From: Tepidaquicella sp964564635
GTDB taxonomy: Bacteria > Bacteroidota > Ignavibacteria > Tepidaquicellales > Tepidaquicellaceae
Length of the DNA stretch: 64,000 nt
Direction of reading: 5' to 3'
Assembly: GCA_964564635.1 (NCBI GenBank)
Contig: CAZMAR010000001.1
Coordinates: forward strand, 124,001 to 188,000
The translations under genes and the position numbers were made by a program. Positions 1-8,511 of this stretch are shown in pieces (the stretch's first letter is position 1; each line of letters begins with the position of its first letter). The notes beneath the pieces are model-generated. The model was not told where the DNA came from. It worked only from the letters and a program-made list of their open reading frames with translations, and did not search any database.

Positions 1-204
1 CCATTGTTCCACCTGAAACATAAACCATTTTTCCATCACCATAATTATCTTTTGTTGCACAGAAAGTATAATATCCAGCCTGGTCAAACAGAAGGTATTT
101 ATGAAATAACTTACACACCAAAAAATTTATCCAGTGGAGTATATTTTTATTCCTTGATTGTAAATTCTACTGTAATCACAAAGAAAATGGTTTTGCTGAA
201 ATAA
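1..204 (+). CDS. C-terminal fragment of a type IX secretion (Por) sorting-domain protein
   Basis: The last ~45 residues have the shape of a T9SS type A sorting domain: a GIYEI strand, then NLSSGVYFYSL, then a closing KKMVLLK. This matches the tails of two other proteins in this window. The domain directs secretion through the outer membrane and is normally removed or used for surface anchoring. The gene is cut by the window edge, so the cargo part is unknown. The first ~20 codons in this frame are His/Leu/Phe-rich and unlike a sorting domain, while the opposite strand over 1-88 reads like ordinary protein. The upstream boundary is therefore doubtful and only about 60-204 is secure. Confidence 0.6.
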   Translation, partial: PLFHLKHKPFFHHHNYLLLHRKYNIQPGQTEGIYEITYTPKNLSSGVYFYSLIVNSTVITKKMVLLK

Positions 205-221
205 TATATCCGAAAAAAAAA

Positions 222-253
222 AGCTACAAAATTTTCTTTTGTAGCTCTTTTTT
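222..253. terminator. Bidirectional intrinsic terminator
   Basis: A perfect 10-bp stem (222-231 with 237-246, arms AGCTACAAAA and TTTTGTAGCT) with a 5-base loop has an A-run on its left and a T-run (248-253) on its right. It lies between a plus-strand gene ending at 204 and a minus-strand gene ending at 274, so it can stop transcription from both sides. Confidence 0.85.
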
Positions 254-273
254 ATTTTTATCTATTTTAAAAT

Positions 274-1599
274 TTATTTTACGAAGTCAGATAATATATC
301 TTTTAGATCTGGCTTGCCTATTTCCTGCAATTCATAAGCAATTCGTACAGCAGGCTTTTTAATATTAATTATTCTTCGCAAATCAATTGGAGTTCCTATA
401 ATTACAGAATCGCAGGGGATTTTATTTATCGTTTGTTCCAAATCTTTTATCTGATTATCGGCATATCCCATTGCTGGAAGTAATGTACCTATTCCGGGAT
501 ACTTCTTATAAGTATCTTTTATACTTCCAACTGCGAATTCTCTCGGATCAATTATTTCCTTTGCACCATATTTTTTGGCTGCAAGAATACCTGCACCGAA
601 CTTCATTTCACCGTGTGTTAATGTCGGACCATCTTCAACCACCAGTACTCTCCTGCCTTTTATTAATTTTATTTCTGATTCATTTTCTATTGATATCGGC
701 GATGCTGCTTCTATTAAAGTAGCAGATGGATTAATCTTATAAATATTTTCTCTAACGGTTTGAATATTTTCAGGAGAGGCTGAATCTATTTTATTTAATA
801 TTATTACATCTGCAAGGTAAAGATTTGTTAAACCTGGATAATAAGTTAACTCGTGACCAGGACGGTGTGGATCAACAACTGTTATATATAAATTTGCTTT
901 TATGAATGATATATCATTATTTCCACCATCCCAAAGTATTATATCGGCTTCTTTTTCTGCTTGCTTAACAATTTCTTCATAATCTACTCCTGCATAAATT
1001 ACATTTCCTCTTGCAATATGTGGCTCATATTCTTCCATCTCTTCAATAGTACATTTGTGTTTCTTTAAATCATCAAGAGTTGCAAACCTCTGTACTTTTT
1101 GTTTTACTAAATTGCCGTATGGCATCGGGTGTCTGATTGCTACTACTTTTTTGCCCATCTGCATCAAAATTTCAATTACTTTGCGTGAAGACTGACTCTT
1201 ACCACATCCTGTCCTCGCTGCAACAACAGCAATAACAGGTTTTTTCGATTTTATAAATGTCTTTTGGTATCCAAGCATTTTGAAATTTGCACCAGCAGCA
1301 TTGACTTTTGCACCGAGAGACATTACATAGTTGAAAGAAACATCGGAATACGCAAATACCACTTCATCAACTTCATACTTTTTTATTAAATTTTCAATTT
1401 CAGACTCGGGATAAATAGGAATTCCTTTTGGATAAAGTTTTCCACTCAATTCTGCTGGATATTTTCTGTCATCAATATAAGGAATTTGTGTTGCAGTAAA
1501 AGCAACAACTTCATATTTTGGATTATTTCTGAAATAAATATTAAAATTATGAAAATCCCTACCAGCAGCGCCCATAATAATTACTCTATATTTCCTCAT
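274..1599 (-). CDS. Cyclic 2,3-diphosphoglycerate synthetase-like P-loop GTPase/ATPase
   Basis: The 441-residue protein has an N-terminal Rossmann-like region (starting YRVIIMGAAGRDFHNF) and a P-loop ARTGCGKSQ near residues 128-136, followed by a nucleotide-binding fold. This is the COG2403-type arrangement of archaeal cyclic 2,3-diphosphoglycerate synthetase, which uses ATP to cyclise 2,3-bisphosphoglycerate. Bacterial members are common, but their substrate is mostly untested, so family membership is firm and the reaction is inferred. The protein has no signal peptide or membrane segment and should be cytosolic. The gene stands alone: the terminator at 222-253 lies downstream and ~290 bases of AT-rich DNA lie upstream. 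Confidence 0.8.
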   Translation of the reverse strand: MRKYRVIIMGAAGRDFHNFNIYFRNNPKYEVVAFTATQIPYIDDRKYPAELSGKLYPKGIPIYPESEIENLIKKYEVDEVVFAYSDVSFNYVMSLGAKVNAAGANFKMLGYQKTFIKSKKPVIAVVAARTGCGKSQSSRKVIEILMQMGKKVVAIRHPMPYGNLVKQKVQRFATLDDLKKHKCTIEEMEEYEPHIARGNVIYAGVDYEEIVKQAEKEADIILWDGGNNDISFIKANLYITVVDPHRPGHELTYYPGLTNLYLADVIILNKIDSASPENIQTVRENIYKINPSATLIEAASPISIENESEIKLIKGRRVLVVEDGPTLTHGEMKFGAGILAAKKYGAKEIIDPREFAVGSIKDTYKKYPGIGTLLPAMGYADNQIKDLEQTINKIPCDSVIIGTPIDLRRIINIKKPAVRIAYELQEIGKPDLKDILSDFVK

Positions 1600-1893
1600 A
1601 AATTATTATTATTTAATAGTTTATAAACAAACAAATATACAAAATTTTTTTGTAAAAATTAAGTGAAAAATGTATAGAATTTATTTTTTTACAAGAAATC
1701 TAATATCTCAAAAAATTAGTAAAACCTCATATTTTTTACATTTATAAATTAACTACTATTACACATTTCGATTTATAGAACAAATTAAATTTTATTGTTA
1801 AAAAATGATAAATGTAATTGATATTGTTGAGTAATATTAATTAAACTTTGAGGGACTAAAATGATTTTAAGAAAGTGAATTTGGGGTAGGGGA

Positions 1894-2790
1894 TTACTTC
1901 TCCAGCACCATTTTTTTGACTTCTGTGTAGGAATTAGTTTTAATTCTGTAAAAATAGGTGCCGCTCGGTAAGTCGGAGGCGTTAAAAATTACAGTGTGTG
2001 TTCCTGCTGACTGGACTTCATCAACAAGTGTTGCAATTTCTCTTCCTAATCTGTCGTAAACAGTTATCCTTACATTTGTTGATTCGTTCAATGTATACAT
2101 TATTGTAGTTGATGAGTTGAATGGGTTTGGATAGTTCTTTGCATTAAAGTAAGATTCTTCTTCTTTATTCTTTTTATTTTTGTCGTATACTATGCCTCTA
2201 TTAATAATTTCTGTAATTAACGCAATTCCTGTTTCAATTTTTGATTCTTTAAACTCTTTCCCAGTTTGAAAATCAAATCGCATTCCAAAACTCTCTGATT
2301 GAACAACTGAAAAATTATCATTATAATTTGAAATGAGTCTAAAGTTCTCCTCAGTTAATTTTATTTTTATTTGTTTCCAGCCCTTAAAATTTAGTGATAT
2401 AGGCTTTGATAAAACTAATATATCTTCATCTTCATTGTACATATTATTTTTATCTATATCATACAGAATTCCAACAGTAAAAGTAACATCATTTGAAATT
2501 CCCTGAACCATTAAGTTTATAATGCAAGAGTCAGAAAAAGTAAATGGTTTTACTTTTGTTATTGAACCAATCTGGGAATTCTTTTTTAAGACCTCATCAG
2601 TATAAATTATAATATATCCATTAGAATCGCTGCTCTCGGAAAGCGAATATTTTATCTTTAATTTTTCTGCTGACCACCCCGGTAAAGAAACATCATCGAA
2701 TTTATCGTAAATATTAACCTGCGCCTGAGAATCTATTGTGATAAAAAATATTAATGAAATTATAAATGATATAAAAATTCTTCCTCTCAT
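1894..2790 (-). CDS. Secreted protein with T9SS type A sorting domain
   Basis: The 298-residue protein starts with a hydrophobic signal peptide (about residues 4-22, ending near SQAQ). The middle ~190 residues are beta-rich with no recognised family. The C-terminus is a clear sorting domain: NYPNPFNSSTTI, then YDRLGREIATLV, then DLPSGTYFYRI and a final KKMVLEK. It should cross the inner membrane by Sec and the outer membrane by the type IX system. The gene is followed by 294 bases without a gene and preceded, 35 bases away, by another sorting-domain gene. The role of the central domain is unknown; a lamin-tail or carbohydrate-binding fold is possible but not supported by any motif I can name. 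Confidence 0.75.
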   Translation of the reverse strand: MRGRIFISFIISLIFFITIDSQAQVNIYDKFDDVSLPGWSAEKLKIKYSLSESSDSNGYIIIYTDEVLKKNSQIGSITKVKPFTFSDSCIINLMVQGISNDVTFTVGILYDIDKNNMYNEDEDILVLSKPISLNFKGWKQIKIKLTEENFRLISNYNDNFSVVQSESFGMRFDFQTGKEFKESKIETGIALITEIINRGIVYDKNKKNKEEESYFNAKNYPNPFNSSTTIMYTLNESTNVRITVYDRLGREIATLVDEVQSAGTHTVIFNASDLPSGTYFYRIKTNSYTEVKKMVLEK

Positions 2791-2825
2791 TTTGTAAAAA
2801 TAAAGTGAAACTAATGATAATAATA

Positions 2826-3227
2826 TTATCTCAGAAGTGTCATCCTTTTGACGGAAACATATCCGTTAATTTGCAACTTATACAAGTAAATTCCACTCGG
2901 TAAGTCCTGTGCATTAAATTCTACTTCATACTCACCGGGTAACTTAAATTCGTTAACAAGAACAGCAATTTCTTTTCCAACTAAATTGAAAACACTGAGA
3001 TAGACATTGCCTTCCTTTTTAATCTTATAGGTAATTCTTGTAGATGGATTGAATGGATTAGGATAATTCTGATATAATTTATAATCATCAGAGGGACCAG
3101 TAGAATTTCCCGCCGATTGCAATTCGCTGGTTTCCGATGAGAGGAATTTATTGTCATCGCTCTGACCAAATAGAGCGGTAACAATAAATAACCCTGCAAT
3201 TATCCATATCAATAGATACTTTTTCAT
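2826..3227 (-). CDS. Short secreted protein, essentially signal peptide plus T9SS sorting domain
   Basis: The 133-residue protein has a signal peptide (MKKYLLIW... to LFGQ, about 1-22), a ~30-residue Ser/Asp/Asn-rich linker, and then a full sorting domain (NYPNPFNPSTRI, FNLVGKEIAVLV, DLPSGIYLYKL, ending VKRMTLLR). There is almost no room for cargo, which is unusual because such domains normally follow a large secreted domain. It may be a remnant of a larger gene, a small surface peptide carrier, or a decoy substrate; the sequence does not decide. It sits between a larger sorting-domain gene and htrA, with a strong terminator separating it from htrA. Confidence 0.75.
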   Translation of the reverse strand: MKKYLLIWIIAGLFIVTALFGQSDDNKFLSSETSELQSAGNSTGPSDDYKLYQNYPNPFNPSTRITYKIKKEGNVYLSVFNLVGKEIAVLVNEFKLPGEYEVEFNAQDLPSGIYLYKLQINGYVSVKRMTLLR

Positions 3228-3273
3228 ACTTTTAAAATAACAAAACTAAAATAAAATTGCAAGAAAAATTTTT

Positions 3274-3305
3274 ATACCTTCCCTGAATTTTTTCAGGGAA
3301 GGTAT
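3274..3305 (-). terminator. Strong hairpin terminator after htrA
   Basis: A perfect 13-bp inverted repeat (3274-3286, ATACCTTCCCTGA, with 3293-3305) encloses a 6-base loop 11 bases past the htrA stop. On the minus strand it is followed by an A/T run. It separates the htrA transcript from the short sorting-domain gene. Confidence 0.8.
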
Positions 3306-3316
3306 TTTGTGAAAAT

Positions 3317-4804
3317 CTATTGAATTTCTATTGCTATTAATCTTATTTCTTTAGAAGGTGTCAGTACCTTTAAGACTACTACATCACCTTCTTTTTTATT
3401 ACTTATTATCTTATCAAATTCCTCTACATTATTTACTTTTTCTTTGTTTACTTCTATTATTACAAGTCCAGCTCTTAATCCTCTGTTAAATCCTTCAGAG
3501 TATGTTACTACATTTTGAATATAGACTCCACCATCAATTCCAAAGTCGTTTCTTATCTTATCAGTAATATCACTTACTGTTATACCGATGTTATCATACT
3601 TTTTCGTTTGCGTATTCTTTTCCTCAAACTGATTCCTATTTATGTCCTTTCCTGATTCAGATTCCATCTTCGGTTTTAACTTTACTTTCTTTTCCATAGT
3701 TGAACCGTCTCTGAATATTGTCAGAGTTACTTCATCTCCTGGGTGCTTTGAGCCAATAATTGTTTGAAGTTGATTCGCAGCATTTACTTCTTTTCCATCT
3801 ACCATTAATATAACATCTCCTACTTTTAAGCCTGCTTCATCACCTGCACTACCTTTTATTACATTTTGAATCAATACTCCTTTTGCTTTATCCAATCCAA
3901 GACCTTTTGCTTCTTTGCTATCAACATCTTTGATTGCAACTCCAATATAACCTCTTTCTACTTTTCCATATTTTATTAATTCTTGAGCAACATTTTTTAC
4001 AATATTTATTGGAATTGCGAATCCATATCCTTGATAGTATCCTGTGTTTGTTTGAATTGCTGAGTTTATTCCTATCACATATCCGTTTATATCAACAAGA
4101 GCACCTCCACTATTACCAGGATTAATTGCAGCATCAGTTTGTATGAAATTATTTATCGCATAACTGTCCATATTTATCTGTACATTCCTTCCAATAGCCG
4201 ATACAATCCCAGCGGTTACTGTGTTTGTCAAACCAAGTGGGTTTCCTATTGCAAGTACCCATTGACCTACCTTTACATCATCTGAATTTCCAACAGAAGC
4301 AACGGTAAGATTATCTGCTTCTATTTTTATTACTGCAACATCTGTATTGGGGTCAGTTCCAACTACTTTTGCTGGGAACTCCCTTTTATCTGTTAGAATT
4401 ACCTTAATACCTTTTTCAGCTGCATCCTTTACTACATGATTATTTGTCACTATGTATCCATCGCTGCTAATAATTACACCCGAACCGCTACCATGCATTG
4501 GTGGTTGTTCAAATCTAAAATCTGGTCCAAAGAAGAATTCCCATGGGTTCTTATCTTCATTTTTCACGGTTCCGGTAACTTCAATATAAACAACAGAAGG
4601 TGTTACTTTTTCTGCTATCTCAACGAAAGCTTCATTTAATCCTTTTACATTAGGATTAACATTTTCTATCGGGGGAGTAGTCTTAAATTCAAGTTGTGGA
4701 TTTGCATTTAATTTCAATCCGCTAAAACTTGCAACAAGAAAAACTGAAAATGCAAGTGTTACAAATAAGATTACTGCTCCGGCGAATAATGTTTTCTTTT
4801 TCAT
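3317..4804 (-). CDS. htrA: HtrA/DegP-family periplasmic serine protease (Do)
   Basis: The 495-residue protein has one N-terminal membrane or signal segment (about 5-27), a trypsin-like protease domain with the triad His123 (VTNNHVV), Asp155 (DPNTDVAVIK) and Ser232 (NPGNSGGAL), and two PDZ domains (about 275-370 and 400-490). HtrA proteases degrade or refold damaged envelope proteins and answer to envelope stress. The length and two-PDZ layout are those of DegP/DegQ-like members. It is the last gene of a tight run pfkB-recO-htrA (0 and 4 bases apart) and ends at a strong terminator. The N-terminal hydrophobic stretch has no obvious signal peptidase site, so it may stay anchored. Confidence 0.95.
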   Translation of the reverse strand: MKKKTLFAGAVILFVTLAFSVFLVASFSGLKLNANPQLEFKTTPPIENVNPNVKGLNEAFVEIAEKVTPSVVYIEVTGTVKNEDKNPWEFFFGPDFRFEQPPMHGSGSGVIISSDGYIVTNNHVVKDAAEKGIKVILTDKREFPAKVVGTDPNTDVAVIKIEADNLTVASVGNSDDVKVGQWVLAIGNPLGLTNTVTAGIVSAIGRNVQINMDSYAINNFIQTDAAINPGNSGGALVDINGYVIGINSAIQTNTGYYQGYGFAIPINIVKNVAQELIKYGKVERGYIGVAIKDVDSKEAKGLGLDKAKGVLIQNVIKGSAGDEAGLKVGDVILMVDGKEVNAANQLQTIIGSKHPGDEVTLTIFRDGSTMEKKVKLKPKMESESGKDINRNQFEEKNTQTKKYDNIGITVSDITDKIRNDFGIDGGVYIQNVVTYSEGFNRGLRAGLVIIEVNKEKVNNVEEFDKIISNKKEGDVVVLKVLTPSKEIRLIAIEIQ

Positions 4805-4808
4805 AGTC

Positions 4809-5534
4809 TTATTTCTCTTTTAGTTTGAAATTTTCAATTTGATAAATTGATTGTTTTGAAGGTAAAGATTTATCAGAATAATAGTTGCTTAATAAATGAA
4901 TATCCATATAATCAATAAGTTTATTTACCATATTGATGTTGATTTCAATTTTACTAAGTGTGTTAAATTCTTGATTATACAGATTTTGTAAAAACCTAAA
5001 ATCATTCCTATCAAAATTATACTGTATATCATAATCAAAAGTTTCATCTTTTACAACTTTATATTGAGATTTTTCGTGAATTATCGGAACACCAATATTT
5101 TCAGCTACTTTTATCTGGAAGTATAAAAGTAATACTGATGGTTCAATTGAATTTTTTTCTATATAATTTAATGTATTTTTTAATAAAAGAAACGAATTTT
5201 CACTCTTATCATATTGATAAAACAATTTATTAATCAATTCTATAATCCTGAATGAAATCAGCAGTTTTTCAATTTCTTTTTTTATATTAGGATATGAATT
5301 TAATAAATCCACTTTGGATACTACTTGCAGTTCTCTGGTTTCCTTTTTATTAAAAATAATTTTTATATTATTTATCGTTTCAAGTACCCCAATATATTTT
5401 GATTTTGGACTTCTAACTCCTTTTGCAATTATATTGAATTTTCCATAGTCTTTTGTAAATATGGTTGCAATAAGACTTGTATCCCCATATTTAAATTTCT
5501 TTAATACAATCGCTTCTGTTTCGGAGTAGGGCAT
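4809..5534 (-). CDS. recO: DNA repair protein RecO
   Basis: The 241-residue protein opens with the RecO OB-fold pattern (TEAIVLKKFKYGDTSLI, then TKDYGKFNIIAKGVR) and continues with a helical C-terminal region. RecO works with RecR to load RecA onto SSB-coated single-stranded DNA. The zinc-binding cysteines found in some RecO proteins are absent, as in many other members. The ATG directly abuts the stop of the upstream sugar kinase gene, and htrA starts 4 bases downstream, so the three are probably co-transcribed. Confidence 0.9.
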   Translation of the reverse strand: MPYSETEAIVLKKFKYGDTSLIATIFTKDYGKFNIIAKGVRSPKSKYIGVLETINNIKIIFNKKETRELQVVSKVDLLNSYPNIKKEIEKLLISFRIIELINKLFYQYDKSENSFLLLKNTLNYIEKNSIEPSVLLLYFQIKVAENIGVPIIHEKSQYKVVKDETFDYDIQYNFDRNDFRFLQNLYNQEFNTLSKIEININMVNKLIDYMDIHLLSNYYSDKSLPSKQSIYQIENFKLKEK

Positions 5535-6458
5535 TTAATTTAATACTATTGGTCTAAAGTTACTAATTTTATGTAACTTATCTATTCTTTCGTTAATTTT
5601 TTCTTTATTAATATTTCGTAGGTTATCAATAGAGTAATTTTCAACAGCAATTGATGCAAGTACAGTACCCATAACAACAGCAATTTTCAGATTCTCAAAA
5701 GAATAATCCTTTGTTCTATGAAGCCATCCCATCAAACCACCTGCGAATGTATCACCAGCACCAGTCGGATCAACAATTTTTTCCAGTGGAATAGCAGGTA
5801 CAGTAAATAAGTCTTTTTCGGTCATTAAAATTGCTCCATGTTCACCTTTTTTTATTATAAGAATTTCAGGTCCCAATTCGAGTATTTTTTTACCACCGGA
5901 AATATTATTATTTTCGCCTGTAAGTAATTTAACTTCAGAATCATTTATAACTAGAATATCTGCTTTCTTTATAGTATCTAACAATTCATTTAGTTTTCCT
6001 TCAATCCAGAAATTCATAGTATCCATCATAACAACTTTAGGGTTTTTTACCTGCATAATCACACTTTTTTGAATTCTTGGATCGACATTTCCAATACATA
6101 TATATTCGCTATCTTTAAATTTTTCAGGAATTTTTGGATCAAATTTTTCAAATGCATTTAATTCCGTTACAATAGAATCTCTCGAATTCATATCTGTATG
6201 GTATTTACCGTACCAGTGAAAAGTCTTTAAAGTAGGGGAGACTTCAATTCCAGATGTATCAATTCCTTTGGATTGAAAAAAATCAATCTCCTCTTTAGGG
6301 AAGTCATAGCCAACTATTCCAACCATTCTTATATTACTGGTAAGATAACTTGAAGCCAGACAAATAAAGGAAGCAGAACCACCGAGAATATATTCTCTTT
6401 TTCCAAACGGCGTCTCAATTGTATCAAGTGCAATTGAACCTACTACAAGTAAACTCAT
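5535..6458 (-). CDS. PfkB-family sugar/nucleoside kinase
   Basis: The 307-residue protein has the ribokinase fold signatures: an N-terminal glycine-rich GGSASF near residues 26-31 and the ATP/anion-hole motif DPTGAGDTFAGG at 230-241, with the catalytic Asp at about 236. PfkB kinases phosphorylate sugars, nucleosides or related alcohols. The exact substrate cannot be read from the sequence, and the neighbours (recO, htrA) give no metabolic hint. The gene starts with ATG and is the first of the pfkB-recO-htrA run. Confidence 0.88.
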   Translation of the reverse strand: MSLLVVGSIALDTIETPFGKREYILGGSASFICLASSYLTSNIRMVGIVGYDFPKEEIDFFQSKGIDTSGIEVSPTLKTFHWYGKYHTDMNSRDSIVTELNAFEKFDPKIPEKFKDSEYICIGNVDPRIQKSVIMQVKNPKVVMMDTMNFWIEGKLNELLDTIKKADILVINDSEVKLLTGENNNISGGKKILELGPEILIIKKGEHGAILMTEKDLFTVPAIPLEKIVDPTGAGDTFAGGLMGWLHRTKDYSFENLKIAVVMGTVLASIAVENYSIDNLRNINKEKINERIDKLHKISNFRPIVLN

Positions 6459-6579
6459 TATAAATTTTTTTATACAAAGTTATTTATAATATTCGACTTA
6501 ATCAAGATTTTTAAAGTTTGAATAAATTTGAAAAATAAATATAATTGCGTTATATTATAAAAAAATAAAAAAAATAATT

Positions 6580-6909
6580 ATGAATCAACAACAGCAACCA
6601 CAACAAATTAACATAGAATTAGGCGAAAAGGAAGCAGAAGGAAATTATTCTAATTTTGCAATTATTTCACATTCTCCTGCAGAATTTATTATTGATTTCA
6701 CTCGCGTACTGCCTGGTATTCCAAAAGCAAAAGTGCATTCAAGAATCATTATGACTCCACAACACGCAAAAATGTTTCTTTCTGCGCTAAAAGAAAATAT
6801 TGAAAGATTTGAAAAGCAATTTGGAGAAATCAATATGAATCCACAATTAAATCAAGGTGGATTTGGCTTTCAAATACCTAATAAACCAGAAGATAAAAAA
6901 ATTAATTAG
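6580..6909 (+). CDS. DUF3467 family protein
   Basis: The 109-residue soluble protein has the DUF3467 core: YSNFAIISHSPAEFIIDFTR, then a PKAKVHSRIIMTP segment and a helix ending FEKQFGEI. The N-terminus is a Gln-rich tail, and the C-terminus is rich in Gly, Asn and Gln. The family is widespread in Bacteroidota and other phyla and has no established function; it is small and probably oligomeric. The gene runs toward the LptF/LptG-family gene and overlaps its stop by 4 bases. Confidence 0.85.
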   Translation: MNQQQQPQQINIELGEKEAEGNYSNFAIISHSPAEFIIDFTRVLPGIPKAKVHSRIIMTPQHAKMFLSALKENIERFEKQFGEINMNPQLNQGGFGFQIPNKPEDKKIN

Positions 6910-8015
6910 TATCTGTGTAATCTATAGAAATTTATTAATGAAATTGCAGTAAATGTTATATTTGCAATCCAGGCTGTTAATAATGGACTAATATCTCCAT
7001 TGTAGCCGAATGATTGAGAAATTTTTACAAATCCTAAATAAATAAAACAGACAATAATACTTATTCCAAACTGTAAAGCTGCTCCTCCACGTCTTCTATT
7101 GGAAGATACAGAAACACCGAAAATAATTGTAACCAAAATTGAAAATGGGAAAGAAATCGTAGAATAGTAATCGACTTCACTTTTTGATGTATCTGATCCG
7201 CTAACTTTTAGATTGTCTATAAATGCTCTAAATTCCTGTAAGTTTAATTCTTCCGGTCTTAATTGTCTTTTTAAAATTAAATCCGGGGTTAAATTTATTT
7301 TCTTCAAAAAATCTATTTCGCTTACATATTTATTCGGATAATAAGAAATTTTTTCCTTATCACTTTCACTAAAAGACCTTTGATATACCGCTATCATTTG
7401 CCAATCTTTTCGGTTGTTATCCCATATCATTTGCTTTGAGTCTATCCTATAATCAAGTTGTGTGGGATTATTAGGGTTAAAAATTGCTATTGTAATGTTA
7501 TAGCAGGATTCTGTCATTTGGTCATAATGTCCAACACTAATTATTCTATTCTGTTTATCCTGAAAATGTAAATTCATTATCTGATTTGATACTATATTTC
7601 GTTTCAAATATGTTCTTTCAAAATTAAATTTTTTTGAATTGCTTCTTGGAACTATCCAGCCATTAAAATAAATTGAGAATCCGGTCAAAAATATTCCAAA
7701 TATTAATATTGGTAATAAATATCTGTATATACTTATACCAGCAGATTTCATTGCAGTATATTCAGAAAAATTTATAAATCGGCTAATTGTAAATAAGGAT
7801 GCAAGTAAAATGGAAAGTGGTGTGATTAATTTTATTATTTCTGGTAAAAATAAATAATAATAATATAATACAGATGATATCGTAAGGTTATTATCAATAA
7901 ATTTATCGAGATTTTCAAATAAATCTACTAAAACAAAAATCACTATAAAACAAAGTATTCCAAACAGAAAATTCGTTATAAAATGCCTTAATATATATCG
8001 GTCGATAATTTTCAC
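6906..8015 (-). CDS. LptF/LptG-family lipopolysaccharide export permease
   Basis: The 369-residue protein follows the YjgP/YjgQ plan: a conserved N-terminus (DRYILRHFITNF), three helices before a large periplasmic beta-jellyroll domain (about 120-265), and three helices at the end. These permeases form a dimer with the LptB ATPase and pull lipopolysaccharide from the inner membrane onto the periplasmic bridge. Only one copy is seen here. Whether it plays the LptF or LptG part cannot be settled, and a homodimer is possible in this phylum. The gene is divergent from nuoK across ~190 AT-rich bases. Confidence 0.88.
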   Translation of the reverse strand: MKIIDRYILRHFITNFLFGILCFIVIFVLVDLFENLDKFIDNNLTISSVLYYYYLFLPEIIKLITPLSILLASLFTISRFINFSEYTAMKSAGISIYRYLLPILIFGIFLTGFSIYFNGWIVPRSNSKKFNFERTYLKRNIVSNQIMNLHFQDKQNRIISVGHYDQMTESCYNITIAIFNPNNPTQLDYRIDSKQMIWDNNRKDWQMIAVYQRSFSESDKEKISYYPNKYVSEIDFLKKINLTPDLILKRQLRPEELNLQEFRAFIDNLKVSGSDTSKSEVDYYSTISFPFSILVTIIFGVSVSSNRRRGGAALQFGISIIVCFIYLGFVKISQSFGYNGDISPLLTAWIANITFTAISLINFYRLHRY

Positions 8016-8208
8016 ATTTTAAAAATAACTATATTATAATTTCTTATAAATATAATAGGGGATAATATTATTAATAAATAATTAACAATTTTAAACATTA
8101 ATTACTTTACATAATATATATTATATAACATATTTATAACCAAAGTTATTAACATTTGTTTATCTGAAAATGATTTATTTTTATTATAAGTTTATATATT
8201 TTTGTTTT

Positions 8209-8511
8209 ATGTTAAACATTAATCATTTTCTAATTCTTAGTGTAATTCTTTTTTGTATAGGTGTTATAGGTGTTCTATCAAGAAGAAATGCTTTAATTAT
8301 TTTTATGTCGATTGAGTTAATGCTTAATTCAGTTAATCTTTCACTAATTGCCTTTTCTTCATATCTTGGAAAATATGAAGGTCAAATTTTTGTTTTTTTT
8401 ATAATGGCTGTTGCTGCAGCTGAAGCTGCTGTAGGGCTTGCTATTATAATTGCTCTTTATAGAAATAAGGATACTGTAAATATTGATGAAATCAACATAT
8501 TAAAATGGTAG
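8209..8511 (+). CDS. nuoK: NADH-quinone oxidoreductase subunit K
   Basis: The ~100-residue protein has three membrane helices with the NuoK motifs SIELMLNSVNL and FFIMAVAAAEAAVGLAI, which carry the buried glutamates of the proton path. I place the start at the ATG at 8209, giving the family's usual length; the upstream in-frame ATG at 8170 would add 13 unconserved residues. It overlaps nuoL by 7 bases. No nuoJ precedes it: the upstream gene is an unrelated divergent permease, so this membrane module is separated from the rest of complex I. Confidence 0.95.
   Translation: MLNINHFLILSVILFCIGVIGVLSRRNALIIFMSIELMLNSVNLSLIAFSSYLGKYEGQIFVFFIMAVAAAEAAVGLAIIIALYRNKDTVNIDEINILKW

Noticed and set aside
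471..722. Plus-strand ORF of 83 codons
   Set aside because: Antisense shadow of the P-loop protein gene with low-complexity Leu/Phe composition.
1600..1893. Possible small gene or RNA in the 294-base gap
   Set aside because: No start with ribosome site, no stem-loop beyond short AT repeats, and no tRNA-like pattern was found.
2981..3199. 72-codon minus-strand ORF inside the short sorting-domain gene
   Set aside because: Alternative frame of a gene with a clear signal peptide and sorting domain; no protein-like pattern of its own.
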